A stretch of DNA of 64,000 nucleotides, from the NCBI GenBank assembly GCA_029066805.1, contig JAIEFT010000036.1:1-64000 (forward strand), in the 5' to 3' direction. Under the pieces are notes generated by a model, which was not told the origin of the DNA, made no database searches, and saw only the letters and a program-made list of their open reading frames with translations. The first letter of the stretch is position 1. Each line of letters begins with the position of its first letter. Made by a program: the position numbers and the translations under genes. This DNA comes from Clostridiales bacterium (lineage in GTDB: Bacteria; Bacillota; Clostridia; Christensenellales; Pumilibacteraceae). Positions 20,043 to 29,646 of this stretch are shown here, piece by piece.

Positions 20043-20981
20043 ATGAAACGGCGTGACAGAATTTTAGAATTTTTACTAAAGCCGCCTATTTGGGTGTGCA
20101 TTATCGTTTGGACGGTCGGCGCGGTCACGCTTGGCGGCAGCATCGTGCTCTACTATTTAGGTTTGGGGTTAAAGCTGTGGGCGCTGTCCGTGCATTTGTC
20201 TGCGCTTGTGTTTTTTATACTGTCCGTGTACGCCGTGCTCACCGTTATAGGTTTGCCAAAGCGTGCAAAAAACAGTGCGCGCGTTCAAAGGTTTTTCGAT
20301 AATTACAGCGTGCGTGCGTTTGCGTATGCGGCGTGCTCTATAGTGTTCAATTCCTGTTATGTGGTTTTCGGTATCATAATCGCCAATCTCGAACAGTCGG
20401 TGTGGCTTGGTGTGCTTGTCGGTTATCACGTGTTTTTGATTATTCCGCGAATAACGGTATTTTATATGAAAAAACGCGGCGACGATAAAGAAATACAAAA
20501 CGTTCGCGCGTACGCGTATTGCGGATTTGCGCTCATGCTTTTGGCGTTTGCGGTTGTGCCGGTAATCAGAATGGTGCTGGATGACCAAAACTCGTACAAC
20601 TACTTTGTAAGCAGTATAATTTACGTCATGGCGATTTCCACATATAGCTTTGTCAAGCTCGGCATTGCGTTGTACAACTTGAAAAAAGTGCGCAAGTCGG
20701 ACGACATGTCGCTAAAGGCCATTAAGAACGTCAGCTTTGCCGACGCGCTTATTTCCATATTCGCATTGCAGGCAATGATGCTGAAAGAGCTTAACGGCAC
20801 GACAAATTCTTCGGTAATGAATCCCGTCACCGGCGGACTTGTGGCGCTTTTCATATTCGCTATGGGCTTGTATATGCTTATCGTCGGGCGAAAGAAATTA
20901 AAATCGCTGCCGCTCGAAATCGTCGAACAGGCGGACGGACAAGAAGAACAAAACGATAATAGCGTAAGGGAGGAAGAATAG
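20043..20981 (+). CDS. Multi-TM membrane protein of unknown function
   Basis: Several hydrophobic segments; stop one base before the next ATG. Confidence 0.75.
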   Translation: MKRRDRILEFLLKPPIWVCIIVWTVGAVTLGGSIVLYYLGLGLKLWALSVHLSALVFFILSVYAVLTVIGLPKRAKNSARVQRFFDNYSVRAFAYAACSIVFNSCYVVFGIIIANLEQSVWLGVLVGYHVFLIIPRITVFYMKKRGDDKEIQNVRAYAYCGFALMLLAFAVVPVIRMVLDDQNSYNYFVSSIIYVMAISTYSFVKLGIALYNLKKVRKSDDMSLKAIKNVSFADALISIFALQAMMLKELNGTTNSSVMNPVTGGLVALFIFAMGLYMLIVGRKKLKSLPLEIVEQADGQEEQNDNSVREEE

Positions 20982-20982
20982 C

Positions 20983-21903
20983 ATGCAATGTGCGCAAGGT
21001 CACGACGCAATAATCGAGATTGACGGACTTGTAAAAAAGTTCGGCGAGCTCACCGCAGTGAACAACGTTTCGTTCGAGGTGCGGAGGGGAGAGCTGTTTG
21101 CGTTTTTGGGCGTGAACGGCGCGGGCAAATCCACCACCATTTCCATAATCTGCGGTCAGCTCGACCGCGACGGCGGTAGCGTTACGGTGGACGGGCACGA
21201 CATCGACAAGGACATCAATGCCATAAAAGGCGATATCGGCGTGGTGTTTCAGTCTTCTGCGCTCGACAAGGTGCTCGGCATAAAGGCTAATCTAAAGAGC
21301 CGAGCCGCGCTGTACGGAATATTCGGCGCGGAGTTTGAAAAGCGTTACGCCGAGCTCGACGAAATGTTGGGGCTTAAGGAATTGGAAAAGCGCGCCGTGG
21401 GCAAGCTTTCCGGCGGGCAGCGGAGGCGGTGCGATATTGCGCGCGCGCTGATACATAATCCCAAAATCCTTATACTGGACGAGCCTACGACGGGACTCGA
21501 CCCGCAGACGCGCAAGACGGTTTGGAGCGTTATAGAACGCTTGCGAGAAAAGCGCGACATGACGGTGTTTTTGACCACGCACTACATGGAAGAAGCGGCG
21601 GACGCCGATTACGTTGTCATACTCAACGCGGGCAAGGTCGTAGCAAATGGCACGCCCGTCGAGCTGAAAAACGCGTATACGGGCGACTTTATCAGCTTTT
21701 ACGACAAGACCGAAAACGACTTGCATGTACTGGGCATGCCGTTACAAAAAATAGCCGGCGGCTACCGCATAGAGGTAAAGGACACCGCCCAAGCAACCGA
21801 GCTTATCAAGGCTTATCCCGAGCTGTTTACCGATTACGAGGTGAGCAAGGGCAAGATGGACGACGTGTTTTTGGCAGCGACCGGACTAAAGGCAGGTGAT
21901 TAG
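20983..21903 (+). CDS. ABC transporter ATP-binding protein
   Basis: GVNGAGKSTTISII Walker A, LSGGQRRRCDIARALIHNPKILILDEPTTGLDP. Confidence 0.93.
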   Translation: MQCAQGHDAIIEIDGLVKKFGELTAVNNVSFEVRRGELFAFLGVNGAGKSTTISIICGQLDRDGGSVTVDGHDIDKDINAIKGDIGVVFQSSALDKVLGIKANLKSRAALYGIFGAEFEKRYAELDEMLGLKELEKRAVGKLSGGQRRRCDIARALIHNPKILILDEPTTGLDPQTRKTVWSVIERLREKRDMTVFLTTHYMEEAADADYVVILNAGKVVANGTPVELKNAYTGDFISFYDKTENDLHVLGMPLQKIAGGYRIEVKDTAQATELIKAYPELFTDYEVSKGKMDDVFLAATGLKAGD

Positions 21904-21904
21904 G

Positions 21905-22033
21905 TTTTTTGGCGCATTCATCACGTGATATGGGCTACGTGCGGCAATCAGCCTCGGTCATGTAGGCGGGTCTACACTCCCTTCGGTCAGCTTGCCGCCT
22001 GTTGCCCATCTGACGCGCGACTGCGCCAAAAAA
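21905..22033. repeat. Structured ~129-bp repeat element, copy B
   Basis: Terminal inverted repeat TTTTTTGGCGCA...TGCGCCAAAAAA; core shared with copy A at 15936-16059. Confidence 0.85.
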
Positions 22034-22059
22034 TTTTATACATGACAAGGAGTTCGATA

Positions 22060-22977
22060 ATGATAAAACAATACATAAAACAGATAGCGGCGTTTACCGC
22101 GAGGAATATAAAGCTGTTCTTTAAGGATAAGGGCACGCTGATCGGAGCGCTTATTGCGCCGCTCATAATAATGATGCTGTACGCGCTGTTTTTGCACCGC
22201 GTGTTTTTGCAAACATTTGACGGCATGTTTGGAGGCATAACGCTTTCGGCAAATACCGTAAACGGCTTAGTCGCGTCATACGAGGTTTCGTCGGTGCTGG
22301 CGGTGTGCTGTGTTACTGTCGCTTTTGTCGCCAATATGAACATGGTGACAGACAAAGTAAGCGGTGCGCGCGCCGACATAACGGTAACGCCCGCCAAGGG
22401 GCACGTGCTTGTGCTCGGCTACTACTTTGCCACCGCCGTCGTCACGCTCGCCATATGCTACATCGCCATGATTGTCGGATTGTGCTATATAGCCGGAATG
22501 GGTTGGGCGATGTCCGTAAGCGAAGTATTTGCAGCCGTATTGGACGTATTTTTGACAGTTATGTTCGGGACTGCGTTGTCGTCCGTAATTTGTTACTTCC
22601 TAAAATCGCAGGGTGCGGTGAGCGCGGTATCGACCATTGTGTCGTCGGTTTACGGATTTATCTGCGGCGCATACTATCCGATATCGCAGTTCTCCGCGGG
22701 CATGGCAAACACCATTATGTGTTTGCCGGGCACGTACTGCACCGGGCTGCTGCGCACGCACTTTATGGGCGGATACGCGGAGCTGATGACCGCTGAGGGC
22801 GCGCCCAAAGCGGCGGTGGACGGTCTGCTCGGCGGCTTTGACGTAAAGCTTAGCTTTTTCGGCAGCGACGTGAAGGTGTGGGCAATGTACCTTGTGGTCG
22901 TGTGCGCCGTGATCGCGCTTATTGCTGTGTTTGTGCTGATAAACGTGCTAAACAAAAAACGCAATACCAAAGTGTAA
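22060..22977 (+). CDS. ABC-2 type transporter permease
   Basis: FKDKGTLIGALIAPLIIMMLYALF and multi-TM ABC-2 layout; ATG 22060 after AAGGAG. Confidence 0.88.
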   Translation: MIKQYIKQIAAFTARNIKLFFKDKGTLIGALIAPLIIMMLYALFLHRVFLQTFDGMFGGITLSANTVNGLVASYEVSSVLAVCCVTVAFVANMNMVTDKVSGARADITVTPAKGHVLVLGYYFATAVVTLAICYIAMIVGLCYIAGMGWAMSVSEVFAAVLDVFLTVMFGTALSSVICYFLKSQGAVSAVSTIVSSVYGFICGAYYPISQFSAGMANTIMCLPGTYCTGLLRTHFMGGYAELMTAEGAPKAAVDGLLGGFDVKLSFFGSDVKVWAMYLVVVCAVIALIAVFVLINVLNKKRNTKV

Positions 22978-23020
22978 CTTTAGCGCTCATGAACGAGCTT
23001 TCGTATAAAACAAAGCAAAG

Positions 23021-23060
23021 AAAGCGGATTATGCGAAAACCCACGCATATTCGCTTTTTT
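23021..23060 (+). terminator. Hairpin terminator
   Basis: AAAGCGGATTATGCG/CGCATATTCGCTTTTTT. Confidence 0.75.
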
Positions 23061-23269
23061 CGCTTAACGGATTAGCATTGCCGTTGATTAAATCAATCCT
23101 CGCCGCGCACAACATAAATAGCCCCAAAAAATCAACCGTAAAGGCGGTTTTTGTTTTTCCGAAGATTAAACGATTGATTTTTAAAATGCGATGTGCTAAA
23201 CTATTGTTCATAACTCCCCGAAACAAATTTTGAAAAATTTCAAAAAAGCCGCCCTCAAGGCGTTCCCTC

Positions 23270-23290
23270 GGGGGGGGGGTATATTATAAT
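23270..23290 (+). promoter_or_regulatory. G10 homopolymer immediately upstream of a TATAAT -10 element
   Basis: GGGGGGGGGGTATATTATAAT, ~85 bp before the ABC ATPase start. Confidence 0.6.
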
Positions 23291-23375
23291 TTCCTTATTA
23301 ATTTTACGATTATTGTCGATTATGATGTGTATAAATCGACAGTAGTCACAGCTACATCGGCATCGTGAGGGTAAT

Positions 23376-24422
23376 ATGATTGAACTGAAGAATGTAGAAA
23401 AATATTTCACCAAGCCCATTCGCGGCAAAGGCGTGTGGGGAATGCTAAAGTCGCTGTTTTCGCGTAAGCATACAGTGGTGAAAGCTGTGGACGGAGTGTC
23501 GTTTACCGTTAACGACGGCGAGGCTGTTGGGTACATAGGTGCGAACGGCGCGGGCAAGTCCACCACTATCAAAATGATGAGCGGTATACTGACGCCCACC
23601 GGCGGAGAGATCCTTATTGACGGAAAGCATCCGTACAAGTCCAAGGAGCGTAACGCCGTGCTCAAAACCATAGGCGTGGTGTTCGGGCAAAAAACTCAAT
23701 TGTGGTACGACCTGCCATTGACCGAAACATACGAGCTATTAAAGTACATATACGACGTGCCCGACGACGAATACAAAACGCGACTGGGCGAGCTAGTCGA
23801 GCTGCTTGATATGAAGTCGTTTATGGACGCGCCTGTGCGCACGCTGTCGCTCGGTCAGCGCATGCGTGCGGACCTTGCCGCCGCCATGCTGCACAATCCC
23901 AAAACGCTGTTTTTGGACGAGCCGACTATCGGCTTAGACGTGCTTGTCAAGCGCAATCTGATAGACGCCATAAATAAACTCAAGACCGAATACAACACCA
24001 CGCTTATTCTTACCACGCACGCAATGAGCGATATCGAGCTATTGTGCGAGCGCGTTATTATTCTTGACGCGGGCAAGGTGCTGTTTGATGGCTCGCTGGA
24101 AGCGGTAAAGCACATGTTCGGCGACAGCCGCGACATTAAGGTAATAGCAAAAGCTCCCATCGACGCGGACGGCGTAAAAAGCAGCTTTGGCGAGGCGATA
24201 CTCAAAACCACGGCGGAGGACGGCGGACACAGCGTTACGGTTACCATTGACGCGACCAAGCTGACTACGGGCGAGCTTCTTAACTATATGTTCAATCACA
24301 ACGAGGTTGCGGACGTCAAGATTTCCGAGACGGGTATTGAGCAGGTGGTGGAAAAAATCTACGAGAAAAACCGCATTGCAGCGGGCGGCAACGGAGATGG
24401 CGATGCGCAAGGGACGGATTAG
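23376..24422 (+). CDS. ABC transporter ATP-binding protein
   Basis: GANGAGKSTTIKMMSGIL, LSLGQRMRADLAAAMLHNPKTLFLDEPTIGLD. Confidence 0.92.
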   Translation: MIELKNVEKYFTKPIRGKGVWGMLKSLFSRKHTVVKAVDGVSFTVNDGEAVGYIGANGAGKSTTIKMMSGILTPTGGEILIDGKHPYKSKERNAVLKTIGVVFGQKTQLWYDLPLTETYELLKYIYDVPDDEYKTRLGELVELLDMKSFMDAPVRTLSLGQRMRADLAAAMLHNPKTLFLDEPTIGLDVLVKRNLIDAINKLKTEYNTTLILTTHAMSDIELLCERVIILDAGKVLFDGSLEAVKHMFGDSRDIKVIAKAPIDADGVKSSFGEAILKTTAEDGGHSVTVTIDATKLTTGELLNYMFNHNEVADVKISETGIEQVVEKIYEKNRIAAGGNGDGDAQGTD

Positions 24423-25224
24423 AAAATACTTAATATTTATGCGGTCGGGCTTTCAGACCATGCTGGCATACCGCGGCGCGATAATCCTGTGGTTTATCGG
24501 CGCGATTATCAGCGCGGTGCTAATGGGGCTTGTTTGGTGGGCTATTTACTCGTTTTCGCCGGACAGCGCGATTGCCGGCTATACCTTTCCGCAAATGCTG
24601 ATGTACGTTATACTTTCCGCAGTGGTGGGAGAGGCGATATATACCGATACGCTCGGCGAAATATCGGATGACGTAAAGCAGGGGCTGATCGGCATGCGGC
24701 TAATGAAGCCGATCAACTATCGCATGCAGCTCGGCTTTTCCGCTATGGGCTCGTTTTTGGCGCGCATACTCATTATAGGCGTGCCGGTCATCACCGTAGG
24801 CACAATAATCGTCGTGTTCGGGTTTGGATTGGAAGGAATACAGTGGTACAACATTCTGCTGTTTTTGCCGGCGTGCGTGCTGTCCGCTATTATGTTCGAT
24901 ACGTTCGGCTTCCTGTTCGGACAGCTCGCGTTCCGTACGCAGGCTATGTTCGGCGTGTCCAGCATGAGCCAAATAATCATGTCGTTTCTGTCCGGCGGAA
25001 TAGTGCCTATTGCACTGTTTCCCGTTTGGGCGCAAACGGCTTTGGCGTACACGCCGTTCCCCACACTGGTGAGCCTGCCTGTGCAAATATTTTTGGGTCA
25101 GGTCGGTTGGATGGATATGCTGATAGCGTTTGCCGTGTCAATCGCTTGGATTTTGGTGCTTAACGTTTTGGCGCACTTCGCGTACAAATCTTCAGTAAAA
25201 CACGTTGTAGTATTCGGGGGCTGA
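24397..25224 (+). CDS. ABC-2 family permease (DUF990-like)
   Basis: Multi-TM, overlaps ATPase 3' end; RSGFQTMLAYRGAIILWFIG. Confidence 0.82.
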   Translation: MAMRKGRIRKYLIFMRSGFQTMLAYRGAIILWFIGAIISAVLMGLVWWAIYSFSPDSAIAGYTFPQMLMYVILSAVVGEAIYTDTLGEISDDVKQGLIGMRLMKPINYRMQLGFSAMGSFLARILIIGVPVITVGTIIVVFGFGLEGIQWYNILLFLPACVLSAIMFDTFGFLFGQLAFRTQAMFGVSSMSQIIMSFLSGGIVPIALFPVWAQTALAYTPFPTLVSLPVQIFLGQVGWMDMLIAFAVSIAWILVLNVLAHFAYKSSVKHVVVFGG

Positions 25225-25225
25225 T

Positions 25226-26017
25226 ATGATTAAAGAATTAAAGTTATATCCCAAATACGTTTCGATGAGCTTAAGGAGCGGATTGTCGTACAAAGCCGAT
25301 TCTATCATAATGATGATCAGCTTTGCCATATCCGAAATAATATCGTTGGCTACGGTGTACCTTATAGTAGGGTCAGTGCCGCAGACCGGTATTTGGACGT
25401 TTAACGCTTTAGCGTTTCTGTTCGGATTCACGCTTGTGCCAAAGGCGATCGATCACGTCTTTACGGACGAGCTGTGGATATTGGCGTACTGGGCTGTGCG
25501 CCGCGGCGAGCTGGATATTTATTTGACGAGACCGCTGAACCCGCTGTACCAGTTTGTAGCCAAAACGTTCAAGTGGGACGGGATAGGCGAGTTTGTAGTC
25601 GGCATAGTGATCATGTGCATATTTGCGCCCATGTCCGGAATCGCTTGGTCGTTCGGCGGGGTTATGGCGCTACTGTTGTGCGGCTTTTTCGGAATATTCG
25701 TGTTTACCGGAATCAAGTTGATTTTTGCTTCGCTCGCGTTTTGGATCAAGTCCTCGGGAATAATACTCAACACCGTGTACGGCTTTAGCGGCTACGCAAA
25801 GTACCCGCTAAAGTACATGGGCAAAGCGTTCATGTCGATAATGTTTTACGTAATTCCGTTTGGGCTTGTACTGTACTATCCGATAGAGTGCCTGATAACG
25901 GGCGAGAACATTTGGTGGTCGGTGCTGTGGAGCGCAATCGCCGCAATAGTAGTTATAACGCTTGGACTGTTTGTGTGGCACAGAGGCATAAGACGTTACG
26001 AAAGCTCGGGAAACTAA
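25226..26017 (+). CDS. ABC-2 family permease (DUF990-like), second subunit
   Basis: Multi-TM; RRGELDIYLTRPLNPLYQFVAKTF typical of this family. Confidence 0.82.
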   Translation: MIKELKLYPKYVSMSLRSGLSYKADSIIMMISFAISEIISLATVYLIVGSVPQTGIWTFNALAFLFGFTLVPKAIDHVFTDELWILAYWAVRRGELDIYLTRPLNPLYQFVAKTFKWDGIGEFVVGIVIMCIFAPMSGIAWSFGGVMALLLCGFFGIFVFTGIKLIFASLAFWIKSSGIILNTVYGFSGYAKYPLKYMGKAFMSIMFYVIPFGLVLYYPIECLITGENIWWSVLWSAIAAIVVITLGLFVWHRGIRRYESSGN

Positions 26018-26021
26018 ATAT

Positions 26022-26056
26022 AAAAACACCCCTTCTTTTTGAGAAGGGGTGTTTTT
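26022..26056 (+). terminator. Intrinsic terminator
   Basis: AAAAACACCCCTTCT/AGAAGGGGTGTTTTT. Confidence 0.9.
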
Positions 26057-26147
26057 ATGTCGCAGCCAAGGAACGGTATATCAATTATAAAAAGTATTGA
26101 CTTATTTAACAACGATAACAATTTGAGTAATAAAACATATAAAAATC

Positions 26148-26220
26148 ATACGTTTTACGTATAAGAAGATTATATCATACGGAAAACGTATAAGCCAAGC
26201 GCTTTATACGCTTTTCGTAT
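26148..26220. promoter_or_regulatory. Three tandem operator-like dyads ATACG-N5-CGTAT
   Basis: 26148-26162, 26177-26191, 26206-26220; centres exactly 29 bp apart. Confidence 0.85.
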
Positions 26221-26244
26221 ATAATTTTTTTAAGAGGTTTTATT

Positions 26245-26493
26245 ATGAAATTGTTGAAATTTCCCGAGAATTTACGAAATGCATTAGCCGAAAGCGAAAT
26301 GACACAAATAAAGCTTGCCGACCTTTTAGGTACAACGCAAGCGACAGTCAATCGTTGGATAAAAGGTATAAACGAGCCGGACCTGACAACGCTATTGGAA
26401 ATATGTTTATATTTGGACGAAACACCAAACTCGCTTTTAGGCTACGACGATATAACAGAACAAGACGCTTCGGCGTATAAACAAACCCATTAA
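26245..26493 (+). CDS. XRE-family HTH transcriptional regulator
   Basis: FPENLRNALAESEMTQIKLADLLGTTQATVNRWIKGINEPDLTTLLEICLYLDETPNSLLGY. Confidence 0.92.
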   Translation: MKLLKFPENLRNALAESEMTQIKLADLLGTTQATVNRWIKGINEPDLTTLLEICLYLDETPNSLLGYDDITEQDASAYKQTH

Positions 26494-26528
26494 ATAACAC
26501 AAAAAAGCTCTGGGGTATAATACCTTAT

Positions 26529-28703
26529 TTATTTTTTTGTTCGCGATTTGAATGCGGCGCGAATGGCTGCGAGCAGGGTATCTACATCTAACGGTTTGTT
26601 GATGTGCGAGTCCATGCCCGCTTCGAGCGACGCGCGCCTATCGCTCTCGAACGCATTGGCGGAAAGCGCGATTATGGGTATATCCGACAGCGGGTGGTCT
26701 TTCAGTCCGCGGATCTCGCCCGCAGCGGTGCGCCCGTCCATAATCGGCATTTGTATATCCATCAGCACGAGATCGTAGTCGTCTTTGCCCGCGGCGGCGA
26801 TTTTATCAACGGCTATCTTACCGTTTTCCGCGCTGTCGATAACAAAACCGTAGTCGGAGAGGATTTCCGTTTCGATTTCCAGATTGATTTCGTTGTCCTC
26901 AACTATCAGGATCTTTTTTCCGCAGAGGTCTGTGTTGTCGGCTTGCTGTTCGTCTGCGTATTGTGTTAAGTCCGGTTTAAAGCCGAGCGTGACCGTGAAT
27001 GTACTGCCTTCGCCTAAAACGCTTTCCGCGCGAACAGTGCCGTGCATAGCGTTCACCAGTTGCTTGACTATTGTAAGCCCAAGCCCCGCGCCGAATATGC
27101 CACTCTCCGTGGAGTTGCTTTCGCGTATGAACGGCTCGAATATGCAGTTTAGCGTTGCGGCGGAAATGCCTATTCCGTTGTCCTCCACCTGGAACGTGAA
27201 CGACGATATCCTGTTGATAAGCCCTGTTTTTTGCGTGACGGTTATGTCCACTTTACCGCCGATATCGGTATACTTGACGGCGTTGTCTATTATGTTGCTT
27301 AAAATTTGAATCAGCTTATTTTTGTCGCCGATTACTTTGTCGTCTGTCAATGTGTCTACGTTTAGCGACAGCTTGATATTCTTTTTTTCTGCTTGCGGCC
27401 GCATGCGCAATATTACTTGAGCGAGCAGCTCGGTAACGCTGAACGGCTCTTCGTTGAGCATGTAGTCTTGCGACTCCGAATAAGAAAGCTCCAATACCTT
27501 GTCTACCAGATCGAGTATTTGCTTGCCCGCGCCTTCTATCTTGTCGAGATAGGCAGTAGCGGCGGCGGTAAGCTCGGTTTTTCTTGCGAGCTGAATGTAG
27601 CCGAAAATGGCGTTGAGCGGTGTGCGCATGTCGTGCGACATGTTGGAAAGAAAAGTGTCTTTTGCGAGCTCCGCTGTTTTGGCGTTTTGCAATGCTACTT
27701 CCAAAAGTTGTTTCTGGCGCATTTCCTGCAAAACTTCCTCGTCGACGTTGCGGTAGCCCATTACTATCTGCGCCACCTTTTTGCCCACGCTGACGTTGAC
27801 TATGCGCAGTTGAATATATTGAACCTCGCCGTTTTGAATGCAGCGGTAGTTGATGTAGTAGGTGTTCTTTTTGGATAGCGCCGACTTAATGTGCTTGATT
27901 GACGTGCGCCGTTTTACATGATCGCGGTCCTCGGGGTGAACCCATACCTTGACGTACTCGTCCAAAAACCAGTCGAGCGCGCGTACCTCCAGTTTTTTGG
28001 TGAACTGGTGGATCAGTCTTGTGGAAAGGCGGTAGGGCAGTGCGATGTTCTGCTCGATATTTGCGTAAATTATGGAGTCGTAGTTGACGCTGAGACCTTC
28101 TATTACCTCTAAGCGCTGCAAATGCTCCTGGCTTATCAGCTTGCGCTCCTTGTCGAATTCCTCGATCAGGTTTTGCAGCCTTTGTTCTTTTTGAGTTTGG
28201 TCGTTGATCAATTGTGCGCGTTCTATAATTTGCTTGGTGATTTTTTCGGTCGCGTCCGTTATGAACACGTAAAAATAGTTGTCCGCATTGCCGCCAGAAA
28301 TATAATGTCCGTAGTCCTCCACCCAGCGCACAATGCCGTCTTTGCGGATTATGCGGTACTCCACGTAGTCCAGCACTTTGCCGCCGTTGCTTAATTGACC
28401 TTTGATTTCCTTTTCTACGCGATCGAAATCGTCGGGGTGAACGACGCCGCGAAACACGCCGTCGGTGAGCAGCATGAACTCCTTAAAGTCGTTGCACTTA
28501 AATATGTCGAGCAATGCCTTGTTGGCATAAATTATTTGCTCGTCGCCGCCGGCGCGGTAAATCAAAAATCCGCCCGGGATTTCGTCGATAAACATGCGAA
28601 TTTGCTCCGCGGCTTTCGCCTCCGCCGAGCTGTCGTCACTTTCCGAATGCAGCGTGGGTAGCAGATAGTCTATAATGCTTTTGTTCTCGCGGTCGCTGTT
28701 CAT
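26529..28703 (-). CDS. Hybrid sensor histidine kinase (PAS x2, HisKA, HATPase, receiver)
   Basis: FLSNMSHDMRTPLNAIFGYIQLA H-box; VEDNGIGIS; GAGLGLTIVKQLV; DLVLMDIQMPIMDG receiver. Confidence 0.93.
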   Translation of the reverse strand: MNSDRENKSIIDYLLPTLHSESDDSSAEAKAAEQIRMFIDEIPGGFLIYRAGGDEQIIYANKALLDIFKCNDFKEFMLLTDGVFRGVVHPDDFDRVEKEIKGQLSNGGKVLDYVEYRIIRKDGIVRWVEDYGHYISGGNADNYFYVFITDATEKITKQIIERAQLINDQTQKEQRLQNLIEEFDKERKLISQEHLQRLEVIEGLSVNYDSIIYANIEQNIALPYRLSTRLIHQFTKKLEVRALDWFLDEYVKVWVHPEDRDHVKRRTSIKHIKSALSKKNTYYINYRCIQNGEVQYIQLRIVNVSVGKKVAQIVMGYRNVDEEVLQEMRQKQLLEVALQNAKTAELAKDTFLSNMSHDMRTPLNAIFGYIQLARKTELTAAATAYLDKIEGAGKQILDLVDKVLELSYSESQDYMLNEEPFSVTELLAQVILRMRPQAEKKNIKLSLNVDTLTDDKVIGDKNKLIQILSNIIDNAVKYTDIGGKVDITVTQKTGLINRISSFTFQVEDNGIGISAATLNCIFEPFIRESNSTESGIFGAGLGLTIVKQLVNAMHGTVRAESVLGEGSTFTVTLGFKPDLTQYADEQQADNTDLCGKKILIVEDNEINLEIETEILSDYGFVIDSAENGKIAVDKIAAAGKDDYDLVLMDIQMPIMDGRTAAGEIRGLKDHPLSDIPIIALSANAFESDRRASLEAGMDSHINKPLDVDTLLAAIRAAFKSRTKK

Positions 28704-28749
28704 GATAACGCCTTATAAATAATATCAGTCTGAAAATATTATATCGTAT

Positions 28750-29628
28750 TCAATTGGAAATGTCAATATTATTAATTATATGTTCCGCGTACGCGCCCGC
28801 GACGTTGATGCCTGTTGCGGCTTCGAACGCGTCGAAAAACGCGTTGGAGTTGACCTCGCAGAGCATGTAAGTTTTTTCTCCGTACAAAAAGTCGATCCCG
28901 CAGTAGTCAAGTCCCAAAATTTCCGCTGCTTTTATTGCCGTTTTTTCGACTTCAGTCGGCACGTCCGCTCGCTTTGCATGCCCGCCCAAGCCGACGTTGG
29001 AGCGGAAGTCCGTGTCCGAGCTCCGCTCTATGCCGCCGAGCACCTTTCCGCCTACTACTATTACGCGTAGGTCCTTGCCGCACGACGAACCGATATACTG
29101 CTGAAATAGATGCGGCTCGCACTTGAATTTTTCCATAAGCGCCTTAAGCCGGTCTTTCGTGTCTGCCTTATACACGCCTGTGCCCATCGAGCCGTATGCC
29201 TGCTTTACAATAACGGGAAGCCCGAGATAGGCCATTACGCAGCTTACCGAATCCTCGCGTATCTCGGCGGATCTGTCGTAGCACAAAAAACCCGCAAGAG
29301 TGTCGGGCATTATTATGCCGTGGTTTGCAAGCATTAGGTGCGTAATCATTTTGTCGTCGCAGTATTCTATCGCCGACGCGGAGTTGAAAAGCCGCATGCG
29401 CTTACTCAGCACGCGCGGCACATACTTGTCCTTATCCAAATAAAGACAAAAATCGTATTTTTTGAATTCTTCCTCTTCTACTATGTTGTTCGTTATGCGC
29501 GCAAAATGTTGGTCGTTGCGCAACGTATCTACCGTTACACCGCGGCGCGTAAGTTCCTCGCGCATGCGCACGACCTGACGGGTCTCCGTCGTTTTGGCAT
29601 AAGCGTTTACGAGAATAAGCCCTTTCAT
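28750..29628 (-). CDS. RimK-like ATP-grasp ligase
   Basis: LPVIVKQAYGSMGTGVYK, LFQQYIGSSCGKDLRVIVVGGKVLGGIER, GLDYCGIDFLYG..MLCEVNSNAFF. Confidence 0.88.
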   Translation of the reverse strand: MKGLILVNAYAKTTETRQVVRMREELTRRGVTVDTLRNDQHFARITNNIVEEEEFKKYDFCLYLDKDKYVPRVLSKRMRLFNSASAIEYCDDKMITHLMLANHGIIMPDTLAGFLCYDRSAEIREDSVSCVMAYLGLPVIVKQAYGSMGTGVYKADTKDRLKALMEKFKCEPHLFQQYIGSSCGKDLRVIVVGGKVLGGIERSSDTDFRSNVGLGGHAKRADVPTEVEKTAIKAAEILGLDYCGIDFLYGEKTYMLCEVNSNAFFDAFEAATGINVAGAYAEHIINNIDISN

Positions 29629-29646
29629 TATATAATATGCCGCGGA

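Noticed and set aside
26148-26220. Regular 29-bp periodicity resembling a tiny CRISPR array
   Set aside because: Only 5+5 bp half-sites are conserved, spacing is operator-like, there are no longer repeats/spacers and no cas genes; interpreted as operators.
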